This document shows positions 21,504 to 30,725 of a DNA stretch of 64,000 nt, piece by piece (position 1 is the stretch's first letter; every line of letters starts with the position of its first letter). Made by a program: the position numbers and the translations under genes. Origin of the DNA: Paguma larvata (Eukaryota; Chordata; Mammalia; Carnivora; Viverridae); contig CM057826.1 of the NCBI GenBank assembly GCA_030068075.1, positions 109,285,746-109,349,745 of the forward strand, given 5' to 3'. Below the pieces are notes generated by a model. The model worked only from the letters and a program-made list of their open reading frames with translations. It did not search any database and was not told where the DNA came from.

Positions 21504-21962
21504 ATGAAAATGCAGACATCAGATTTTCCAATCTTCCTTGCCATTAGGATATGGACAAATGTCCAGATTCCACTCATCAGATTGTCCTTGAATCTGCTGT
21601 TGGTTGGAAGAAGAGAACACACAGAACCCATGCTGGCAATAAGTGTTGGACACAGAGGCAGCTACTCCAGTTCCCAGCGGTGGCAGGGTCTATGATTCTA
21701 GCATTGGTATCCATCAACCTGTGCTGCTGGTGCTGCTACAAGCTCTAGTGTCTGGGCACAGGATAGCAAGTATGCTATCTTCCCTGGATATATAATGCAG
21801 TGGATTTTCTGTAGTGTTCCTGGCGACACAGTCTTCAAGCTTTATTCTCTAGACCCCCTAGAAATTCTTCGAGTTACCCAATGTCCTTCAATAAATTCTT
21901 CTTCTTAAATTAGCTAGGGCCTATTTCTGTTGCTTGCAACAAAGCGTCCCAAGAGAAACAAT
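21504..21962 (+). repeat. ancient L1M- or LTR-type 3' end
   Basis: The 3' part reads ATGTCCTTCAATAAATTCTT, TTAGCTAGGGCCTATTTCTG, TTGCTTGCAACAAAGCGTCC, a common ending for old mammalian dispersed elements. The upstream part (21504-21880) has a plausible element body, but I cannot name the subfamily. Frames at 21504-21695 and 21551-21748 overlap and are not called. Confidence 0.5.
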
Positions 21963-22084
21963 GTTAAAGCAAACAGTCAATAAATATTTGTTAAATGACT
22001 AATTAAGAACTTCTGACATCTCTTCCAGTTCTAATGAAATTCAAGACCCTTCTAAAAAATATGTATATAAATAGGGAGGCAGAA

Positions 22085-22250
22085 TTGGATGCAGACTATT
22101 TAGGGAACAAAGAATAAGAAAGTTTTGTTAGGGCAGAAGATTCATGTAGAAGAATAATGGGAAATGCAGTTGCAAAACTAGATGGGAAAATATTGTGGAG
22201 GACCTTAAAAAGCCAGACTAAGGAGTTTGGGATTAGACTCCAGGTTTGGG
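22085..22250 (-). repeat. LINE-2 fragment, antisense
   Basis: Landmarks TTGTGGAGGACCTTAAAAAG and GGAGTTTGGGATTAGACTCC match antisense L2 at the same block seen at 12360-12400. The copy is diverged. Confidence 0.6.
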
Positions 22251-22834
22251 TGTATGTGTGCAAAATTAGAGAAATTGGAATTGTGGCTGTCGGTTACTCA
22301 AGAGTGCCTTTAGTATATTTTCAAACTATGATGTATAGAACTTGCATATACAGGATGTTAACAAAGAATAAAGGATCTGTAGTCATATATGTTTGGTAAC
22401 TAGTAGGTCAATTGAAATTTGAAAGGTTTCTTTACTCTCCTAACAGGATGTATTTCTAAGAGGTGGTATTCAGTAAGCAGCACTTCTCAAACTTACTGGA
22501 TATGAACTTCACCCAATTAAAATATTGGAAGGAAAGAGGCCTGGTTTCCATTAACAATCAAATCACTTATTTGAATGAACTTTTAGTAAGTCCAAATGAA
22601 GAACATTTGAGCTGAATGGATAAACCTGTATAAATCCTGATTACTGCTGCTTCTTTTGGCCACATCCTGGCCTCATGCTGAGTTCCTCTTTTGCCTTTAT
22701 GTAAGTGTTCCCAAGCACTGTATGACCTCAAGGCTGACATCCTATTACAGTAACTATCTTAGGGGTTTACAGTGGTCAGCTAATAGTTTTAATAAAGGAA
22801 GAAGCTTGGTAAGGCTCTGAGTATTAATTATATA
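22251..22834. other. unassigned sequence before the second L1
   Basis: No gene or repeat was recognised. The stretch ends in AT-rich sequence (TTAATTATATATATTTTAAA) that adjoins the L1 3' end. Confidence 0.35.
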
Positions 22835-25755
22835 TATTTTAAAGATTTATTTTTTGGAGTTTGTAGGTTTACAGCAAGATTGAGAAATGTACAGAGACTG
22901 CCATCGATCCCTGTCCCCCAGTATGCATAATCTCCCGTATTATGGACATCCCTTGCCAGAGTGGTATATTTGTTACAATTGATGAACCTAGGTACACTGT
23001 AATCGACCAAGGTCTGTAGTTAATGTTTCCTTCTTTCCATTGTCAGTCTATGGGATTGGATGTTTAATGACATGTATCCATCTTTATAGTATCAAATAGA
23101 TTATTTCCACAGAGCTCAAAATTCTCTGTGCTCTATCTGTTCTTCTCTTCCCTCACTCCCATCCCCTGATCTTTTTACTGTCTCCATAGGTTTGCCTTTT
23201 CCAGAATGTCATATAGTTGGAATCATATATTTGCCTTTTCTAATTGGCTTCTACTTAGTAATATGCACTTAAGTTTTCTCCATGTCATCATGGTTGATAG
23301 ATCATTTCTTTTTATGCTGAATAATTCTCCATTTTCTGGATGTACCACAGTTTCTTTATCCATTTTCTTTCTGAAGGACATCTTGGTTGTTTCCAACTTT
23401 TGACAATTACTAATAAAGCTGCCATAAATATCTGTGTGCAGATTTTGTGTGAACATAAAGTTTCAACTTCCTTTAGGTAAATACCAAGGAGTGCAATTGC
23501 TGGATTGTATGGGAAAGGTATGTTTAGTTTTCTCAGAAACTGGCAAACTGTCTTCCAAAGTAGCTTTATCATTTGACTTTCCCACCAGCAATGAATGAGA
23601 CTCCCTCTTGCTCCATGTCCTTGTCAGCATTTGGCGTTGTCGGTAGTCTGGATTTTGGCTACTCTAATAGGTATATAGTAGTCCCACATTGTTGTTTAAT
23701 TTACATTTCCCTGATGACATAATGCTGTGGAGCATCTTTTCATATGCTTATTTGCCATCTATATATTTTCTGTGGTGAGATATCTGCTTAAGTGTTTGGC
23801 TCATTTTTTAAGAGGGTTGTTTGTTTGTTGTTGAGTTCTAAGAGTTCTTTGTATATTTTGGATAAGAGCCCTTTATCAGAAGTGTCTTTTGCAAATATTT
23901 TCTCTAGTCTATGACTTGTCTTCATTTTCTCGATATTGTCTTTTATAGAAGTTTACAATTTTAATGAAATCCACTTTATCGAATATTTCTTGTGTGAATC
24001 AGGCCTTTGGTGTTGTATCTAAAAAGTCATTACTATACATAGGGTCATCAAGGTTTTCTCTGCTATCTCTTAGGAGTTTTATATTTTTGGGTTTTATATT
24101 TAGGTCTGCGATCCATTTTGAATAAAGTTTTTTGAAGAGTGTAAGTTCTATCTCTACATTAATTTTTTTAACACATGAATATTCACTTGTGCCAGCATCA
24201 TCTGTTGGAAAGACCTATCTTTTCTCCTTTGTCGAAGATTAGTTGACTGTATTTATGTAGGTCCATTTTTAGGCTCTCTATTATATTCCAGTGACCTATT
24301 TGTCTAATCTTTTGCCAGTACCATAGTATCTTGATTGCTGTTCCTTTATAGTGTGTGTTGAAGTCAAGTAGTGCCATTCTTCCAATTTTGTTCTTCTTTT
24401 TCAGTATCATGTTTTCTATTATGGGTGTTTTGCCTCTTCATATAAATCTTAGATTCAGTTTTTCAATATGTATAAAATAATTTTTTGGGATTTTGACTGG
24501 GATTGTATTGAATTTATAGATCAAGTTATGAATAAATGATGATCTTGACAATATTCAATCTTCCTGTCCATGAGCATGGAATATATCTCCATTTAGTTAA
24601 TTATTTGATTACATTCATCAGAGTTTATAATTTTTCTCATGTAGATCTTATATATATTTTATTAGGTTTATAACTAAATATTCATTTTAGGGAATACTAA
24701 TGTAAATGGTATCATGTTTTAATTTTAATATCCACATTTTCATTGCTGGTCTCTAAGAAAGCATTTGACTTTTGTATGTTAACCTTGTATCCTGCAACCT
24801 TGCTATAATTTCTTATTAGTTCCAGCAGGGTTTTATTTTATTTTATTCTTTGTCAGTTCTTTCAGATTTTTTAAATAGACTATCATGTCATCTGTATATA
24901 AAGATAATTTTTTTCTTCTTTCGCAATCTGTACCCTTTAGCTCCTTTTCTTGTGTTATTGCATTAGCTAGGATTTCTAGTCAATATTAAAAAGCAGAGGT
25001 GAAAGGTGACATCCTTATCTTCATCCTATTCTTAGTGAAAAAGCTTTGAGTTTCTCACCATTAAGTATAATATTAGTTGAAGAGTGTTCTGTAAATATTC
25101 TTTATCAAGTTGAGAAAGTTACTCACTATTCCTAGTTTACCGAGAGTTTTTATCATGAATAAGTATTGGATTTTGTCAGGTGCTTTTTCTTTATCTATCG
25201 ATATTATCATACGATTTTTCTTTTTTAGTCTGTTGATTTTATGGATTATTTTAATTGATTTTGTAATGTTGAATCAGTCTTGCATATCTGGGATATGTCC
25301 TCCTTGGTTGTGGTGTATAATTCCTTTATATATTTTTCTTTGTATTTGATTTACTAATAATTTGTTAAGGATTTTTACATCTTTGTGAGAGATAATGTTC
25401 TGTAATTTTCGTTTCTTATAATGTCTTTGTCTGATTTTGTTATTAAAGTAATTCTGGTCTCATAGAATGAGTTCAGAAGTATTTCTACTGCTTTTATCCT
25501 CTGAAAGAGATTGTAGAAAATTGGTATAATCTTTTCCTTAAATATTTGGTAGAATTTACCAGTGAATCCATCATGTCCTAGTGTTTTCTTTTTTGGACAT
25601 TTATTAATTAATTCCTTTAATACATATAGATCTATATGGATTGTCTCTTTCTTCTTATGTGAGTTTTGACAAATTATGTCTTTCAAGGAATTGTTTAATT
25701 TCATCTAGGTTATCAAATCTGTCGGCATACCTTATTTTCTTATTAGTCTTATAGA
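22835..25755 (-). mobile_element. LINE-1 (old L1M/L1MA-like), antisense, 5'-truncated
   Basis: The 3' UTR end is antisense at about 22835-23230 (TACAGCAAGATTGAGAAATG, CCTTGCCAGAGTGGTATATT). The complement of ORF2 follows. The 3' part of ORF2 is visible as a minus-strand frame at 23312-23572 ([16 protein letters not shown] and CPSERKWIKK blocks). The RT-region N-side is visible at 25375-25704 (LGHDGFTGKFYQIFKE and NENYRTLSLTKM). The sequence ends inside the RT domain near 25755. Many stops, so inactive. Confidence 0.88.
25375..25704 (-). pseudogene. L1 ORF2 reverse-transcriptase fragment
   Basis: A 109-codon frame from the antisense L1 covers the beginning of the RT domain. Residues 41-57 or so carry the conserved GHDGFTGKFYQ block, and the C-end has the ENYRTLSL block that precedes RT motif A. 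Neither the catalytic YADD box nor the endonuclease domain is in this frame. Decayed; no function expected. Confidence 0.8.
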
Positions 25756-25825
25756 AAACCAGGGAACATGAACAGATTGAATCAGAGGACCTGAGAAGGG
25801 TTTCAGCCTTTGCTCAGTTAACAAA

Positions 25826-25905
25826 ATCTGTAAAGAAAACAAAACAAAATGAAACAAAACAAACGAAAAGAAAGAGAGAAAGAAAAAAAAGAATACACAT
25901 TACTC
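25826..25905. repeat. A-rich (AAAAC)n / (GAAA)n tract
   Basis: Simple repeat of AACAAAACAAAATGAAACAA type followed by AAAGAGAGAAAG. It may be the tail of a lost insertion, but no body is visible upstream. Confidence 0.7.
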
Positions 25906-25999
25906 AGAGTAGCAATTTGTCAGTATACTATTTTAACTAGTCATTTCTTTGAGATTTATTTTAGATGGCTCAAGTTATCCTCAAGAATAACTGGATATT

Positions 26000-26208
26000 G
26001 GGGGCGCCTGGATGGCTCAGTTGGTTGAGTGTTCAACTTCAGCTCAGGTCATGATCTTGCTGTTTTCGGGTTCAAGCTCTGCGTCGGGCTCTGTGCTGAC
26101 AGTGCAAAGCTTGGAGCCTGTTTGGGATTCTGTGTGTGTCTCTCTCTGTCTCTGCCCCTCCCCTGCTCATGCTCTGTCTCTAAATAAGTAATAAAAAAAA
26201 TTAAAAAA
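26000..26208 (+). mobile_element. felid-type CAN-SINE
   Basis: Head GGGGGCGCCTGGATGGCTCA, B-box region GGGTTCAAGCTCTGCG, TGTGCTGACAG, CT-rich stretch, A-rich tail. The target-site duplication is 19 bp with one mismatch: TCAAGAATAACTGGATATT at 25981-25999 and the same with ACATT at 26209-26227. Confidence 0.95.
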
Positions 26209-26534
26209 TCAAGAATAACTGGACATTAACCTTGAACAATTTAGGGCTCAATAGTGCCTGCATACTTGAAAAGAAAAGGGGAAAGTGACAGGATGTCTCA
26301 GAAAGTACTTAATCTTGACCCTGTGCCATGTCCTTACCCTGAGGTTTTGCTTAGAGTGGGGCCCAGGACTGGCCGCACTTTCAGATGTGACTGACCTAGC
26401 AAGATGAGAGTGTGATCAAGGCACTAAGCGATGCATTAGAACAAATCTAAATTCAGTAAAGCTTTAGACAAGGATTTCTAGCATACTTTTGTGGCTTAAA
26501 TGTGAGGCATCCAAATACAAAAGAGACAGATCTC

Positions 26535-26845
26535 CTAGTTAGAAGATTAGAGTTATGTTCTGATTTTGACAATCCTGAAACTCTAACTTTGCCGAACCTC
26601 ACTTTCCTTCACCAACCACACGGAAGATGTATAATGCACATCTCACAGGCTGGTCTTAAGTGTGAGGGATGACTGTTGACAAGAGCAAGACAAGGATGAT
26701 TTTGGCCTCCACTTACTAGTTATAAAATGGTGGTAATATATAAGGTAACCTTAGAAGGTTACTATGAGAAATAAATGAGTGAATAAAGTGGTTAGAATAG
26801 TAAAAGGCACATATAAGGACTCAGAAATGTTATCTGTCATTCTTC
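26535..26845 (+). repeat. two MIR fragments in tandem
   Basis: The first piece (26535-26680) has GAACCTCACTTTCCTTCACC and CTCACAGGCTGGTCTTAAGT. The second (26690-26845) has CTCCACTTACTAGTTATAAA, TGGTGGTAATATATAAGG, AGGTTACTATGAGAAATAAA and an ATAGTAAAAGGCACATATAA tail. Both are diverged and sense. Confidence 0.65.
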
Positions 26846-26870
26846 TTATTATTATTATTATCATGTATTA

Positions 26871-27083
26871 AAAATTTTTTATGTTTATTTATTTTTGAGA
26901 GAGGAGAGACAGAGCACAAGCAAGGGAGGAGCAGAAAAAGAGAGGAAGACACAGAATCCGAAGCAGGCTCCAGGCTCTGCACTGTCAGCACAGAGCCGGA
27001 TGTGGGACTCGAACCCACAGACCACAAGATCATGACCTGAGCTGAAGTCAGATGCCCAACTGACTGAGTCACCAAGGCACTCC
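26871..27083 (-). mobile_element. felid-type CAN-SINE, antisense
   Basis: T-rich tail, GGCTCCAGGCTCTGCACTGT, AGAGCCGGATGTGGGACTCG, GATCATGACCTGAGCTGAAG, ending TCACCAAGGCACTCC. A perfect 18-bp target-site duplication TATTATTATCATGTATTA lies at 26853-26870 and 27084-27101, which suggests a relatively recent insertion. Confidence 0.96.
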
Positions 27084-27101
27084 TATTATTATCATGTATT
27101 A

Positions 27102-27882
27102 ACTTATAAATGATTTTTCTTGATCAGGAGACATGTTTCTCTAACATCTTTTTTATAATCCTTCCAAATTCTTTTAAGATGCATAATTCAACATTCAGAA
27201 CAGTATTGTATTTAAAATTGTTTAGGTTTGTATGTTGATTAAATAGAAGATTGCTAACTTCTTCTATATCCATTTGGTAAATCTTTCTTGGAGCATACAT
27301 TTGGAAAAATATTAGAAGGAAGTATAAGCTTTCCCCATATAATAAATGGAATTATACATCTATTTCTCATAGTCACCCAAACCTGGATGTTAAGTGTCTA
27401 AATAGCGTAGTATATTTAAATCCAAGGATGGTTCATTTCCTTTCCTTTGTAAGCAATAGCAAGTATTGGTTGTAACTACACCTAATGTGGACTCACTAGA
27501 GGCACCTATGAAAAAATGTTCTGTTGCCCTTGCATTTCTGCAATGGCTGTATTGTTAATCATCCTTTATATATTACTGAGGTATCTTTTATCCTTATTTC
27601 TGGTGATTTAGCCAGGATCAAAAATCACTTGTTCCACTGCAGATATCAAAAAATAACAGACAAAGATGGTAGGGTCATAAGTGATTTGTCCAAGATCATA
27701 CATTTTGGTTCCATCGTGGAGTTTGGAGTAGAGCTGATACTAGTCGCCAGTTCTCTGAAGTACACTGAACAGTTAACGAGAAGGGATTCCTGTGTGAATT
27801 TTTTCCTCTTAAGTTTCAGGAGGTAAATCTATAGTCTGCTTTGAGGCTAGTTCAAGGGGGAGAGCCATACTTTGCCATAAAA
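27102..27882. other. unassigned AT-rich sequence
   Basis: No exon or RNA gene was recognised. A faint antisense MIR-like stretch lies at about 27640-27760 (AAGTGATTTGTCCAAGATCA). The 100-codon plus-strand frame at 27524-27826 overlaps it and is not called. Confidence 0.4.
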
Positions 27883-27895
27883 CAGGAGGTCTTAA

Positions 27896-28134
27896 GGGGC
27901 TTCTGGGTGGCTCAGTCAGTTAAGCATCCGATTTCGGCTCAGGTCATGATCTCGCAGTTGGTGAGTTTGAGCCCTGTGGTGGGCTCTGTGCTGACAGCTC
28001 AGAGCTTGGAGCCTCCTTCAGTTTCTGTGCCTCCCCTTCTCTTTGCCCCTCCCATGCTCATGCTCTGTCTCTTTCTGTCTCTCAATAATAAATAAAAACG
28101 TTTAAAAAATATGTATATTTTATATATATATAAG
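27896..28134 (+). mobile_element. felid-type CAN-SINE with an AT-rich tail
   Basis: Head GGGGCTTCTGGGTGGCTCAG, B-box TTTGAGCCCTG, TGTGCTGACAGCTCAGAGC body, CT-rich stretch, AATAAATAAAAACG tail that runs into a short (TA)n at 28118-28132. The target-site duplication CAGGAGGTCTTAA is perfect at 27883-27895 and 28135-28147. Confidence 0.95.
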
Positions 28135-28147
28135 CAGGAGGTCTTAA

Positions 28148-29138
28148 GACCTATGCAAAAATGATACAGGCCATTCATACCTGGCTTAGAGTGTAATGCC
28201 ACAGACTTTCAGAAGCATAGAAGAATTTTTCAGGTAAAAATCTTGGGAGGAATGACAATATATTAGAAGATTCCTTAGTATTTGACATATGTGAGTTTTC
28301 ATCTGAAATGATTTGGCACCTGCCATTAATTCTGTTTCCCATTAGTAAATGGTAACCTCATAGGGATGGCATTTTTCTCTACTGCCGCTAGGAATGGCCA
28401 AGGTCACATTCCAGAAAAGGATGCTTGCTTTGCAAAGCATACCATTCCTAGGAGAGATAAAGCGAGAGTTAATGTTTGAAGATATTGTCAACTTCATTAA
28501 CAGCTAACAAACTTACCTGTCTTTTACTGTTGCTGTAACTTTTTTCCTTTTCCCAGAAACTGATAATAAGAAGTAGAATAAGCCTGCTCAATTAAATAAC
28601 AATGGTTTTATAGAACTCAATAGTCTTTTCAGGACTACTGCTTATATTTTGGGGCTGTGTGGGCTTTATATGCCATCTTTTGAGTGTCTATTTTTAAAAT
28701 TCAGTGTGATTTATTCAAATCCTAGACATTCTTTGTGCTTGACAATGCTGGAGGTTAAGCAAGATGGTAAAAAAGAAAGAATGAGGAAGGATATCACTTG
28801 TGGATTCCTTCTAGTTTTGCTGGCCCTGCTTAAGTCAAAGAATTCTTGAAGTTTAGAACTAGATGAGAAGTTGAGATGCCATCATGCAACCCACCTTTCT
28901 TTTATGCAATCCATTGTACAACAGCTATAACAGGTAGCTATACAACTTTGCTCAGATGCTTCCAATGATAAGGCACTTAATATTGCAGGTGACTATGATG
29001 TCATTATTAGAATAATGTAATTGTTAAAAAAAAGTTATTTTTTATGTTGATAGAACTTGACTTCGCAAAATCTCTCTCACTGGATCTTGTTCTTTCTCTT
29101 TGGTTATATACAGTAAAATCAACCCAAGGTGGATGAAC
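28148..29138. other. unassigned sequence
   Basis: About 1 kb without recognisable genes or repeats. Confidence 0.35.
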
Positions 29139-29375
29139 ACTATAGGAGAGTAATAATCATGGCTCTGGAACCACATGGCCTGGGTTCAAATGCAAGTTCT
29201 TCACCATCTTCACTGAATGCCTGTGCTTCAGTGTCCTCACCTAAAAAATGTGAATTCTATCAGTGCCTATCTCATAGGGTCGTCATCAGGAAGAAATGGG
29301 TTTATATGTGAAAAAATTTAGAGCAATGTCTGGTATTTGGTAGGCACTCAATGAATGTTAGCTGTTGGCAGTGTT
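29139..29375 (+). repeat. MIR SINE, nearly full length
   Basis: Sense MIR: ATGGCTCTGGAACCACATGG, CCTGGGTTCAAATGCAAGTT, GTGCTTCAGTGTCCTCACC, TCATAGGGTCGTCATCAGGA and a GGTAGGCACTCAATGAATGT tail. Confidence 0.85.
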
Positions 29376-29411
29376 ATTTTTACTGTTTCATCTTACATAC
29401 CAATTCTTTTT

Positions 29412-29620
29412 ATTTTTATTTACTTATTTTTTTAATGTTTATTTATTTTTGAGAGAGAGAGAGAATGAAGAGGGGAGGGGCAAAGAGGGGAAGACACAGA
29501 ACCCTAAGCAGGTTCCAGCTCCAGGCCGTGTGCTGACCCAGGGCTTGAACCCACAAGCTGTGAGATCATGAACAGAGCCAATGTCAGGCGCTTAACTGAC
29601 TGAACCACCCAGGCACCCCT
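29412..29620 (-). mobile_element. felid-type CAN-SINE, antisense
   Basis: TTTTTTTAATGTTTATTTA tail, GA-rich region, CCAGGCCGTGTGCTGACCCA, GCTTGAACCCACAAGCTGTG, ending GAACCACCCAGGCACCCC. The 15-bp target-site duplication ATACCAATTCTTTTT is perfect at 29397-29411 and 29621-29635. Confidence 0.95.
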
Positions 29621-29654
29621 ATACCAATTCTTTTTTTTTTTTTAAGTGTTGTTA

Positions 29655-29784
29655 GGGGCGTCTGAGTGACTCAGTCAGTTAAGTTTCCGGCTCTTGATTT
29701 TGGCGCAGGTCATGATCGAACAGTTTGTGGGACTGAGCCCTGAATTGGACTTTGCATGGTAAGTTTTGTTTTTGTTTTTTTTTA
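29655..29784 (+). mobile_element. truncated or odd CAN-SINE head
   Basis: The SINE head reads GGGGCGTCTGAGTGACTCAG, GTCATGATCGAACAGTTTGT, GGACTGAGCCCTGAATTGGA, then CTTTGCATGG, and the rest of the body is missing. A T-rich run, not an A-rich tail, follows (29763-29783). Imperfect flanks AAGTGTTGTTA (29644-29654) and AAGTGCTGTTT (29785-29795) could be a target-site duplication. It begins only about 20 bp from the previous SINE's duplicate. Confidence 0.75.
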
Positions 29785-29796
29785 AAGTGCTGTTTA

Positions 29797-30326
29797 GAGC
29801 CCTGTACTGAGTGTTTTTTGAGGCTTTGTTTGGTGAGTGCCATGATAATAAGTAATGTCTGCAAAGTGTAGAAGAAGGGGAAAAAATGTTGCATGCCAAA
29901 TATTTGTGATTCGCAATCCAATTTTGATTTCTCATGACAGTACTTTTTAAAATATTTAATGAAATAGGTTTTTTTTTTCTATCTTAGCCTCCTCTCTTCC
30001 AGGCTAAAGTACCTCACAGAAATATTGAAATCTCTTAATTCTCTAAACTTCCAAAGGATGAGCCCTTGAGGCATCCTTAAAATGGGCTTAAAATCAAAGC
30101 AAGGGAGAACGATTTCATCTTTCATTTATTACCTTTTGTTAAATGCTTCTGAACACTCAAGACTATCATAATTACTTGAAATCTCTACAAAAACACTGAT
30201 GCACCATTTTTCACAACTTAATAATGAAATTAGTTTTCTCTTCCCTACACTCACATCATTCTTGCATCGTTTTTGTTGTTGACATGCAGTGTGTTGTTCT
30301 GGAAGGAACTTTAGACTGAGAGAATA
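29797..30326. other. unassigned sequence
   Basis: No exon or repeat was recognised. Confidence 0.35.
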
Positions 30327-30725
30327 TGTCATGGACTGAAGTATGTCTCCTCCCTCCACCCCAAATCTCTATGTTGAAGCCCTAACTTCTTTTTTTTAAT
30401 TTTTTTTAATATTTATTTATTTTTGAGAGACAGAGTGTGATCAGGGGAAGGGCAGAGAGAGAGAGGGAGATACAGAATCTGAAGTAGGCTCCAGGCTTTG
30501 AGCCATCAGCACAGAGCCCGACACAGGGCTCGAACTCACAGACTGTGAGATCATAATCTGAGCTGAAGTCGGACACTCAACCGACTGAGCCACCCAGGTG
30601 CCCCACTGAAGCCCTAACTTCTAATGTGACTGTATTTTGAGATAGGGCCTTAAGGAGGTAATTAGGTTAAATGAGTTCCTAAGGATAGGGCCCTAATCCA
30701 ATAGGACTGTGATCCTCAAAAGAAT
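30327..30725 (+). repeat. MLT1-type LTR (ERVL-MaLR), partial, split by a SINE
   Basis: The 5' half of a MaLR LTR in sense: TGTCATGGACTGAAGTATGT, ATGTTGAAGCCCTAACTTCT, then after the SINE AATGTGACTGTATTTTGAGA, GGGCCTTAAGGAGGTAATTA and a CCCTAATCCAATAGGACTG block. It fades at about 30725. No internal viral sequence. Confidence 0.82.
30391..30606 (-). mobile_element. felid-type CAN-SINE, antisense, inside the MLT1 LTR
   Basis: T-rich tail, GGCTCCAGGCTTTGAGCCAT, AGAGCCCGACACAGGGCTCG, GAACTCACAGACTGTGAGAT, ending GAGCCACCCAGGTGCCCC. The perfect 16-bp target-site duplication TGAAGCCCTAACTTCT is at 30375-30390 and 30607-30622, both inside the LTR. Confidence 0.96.
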
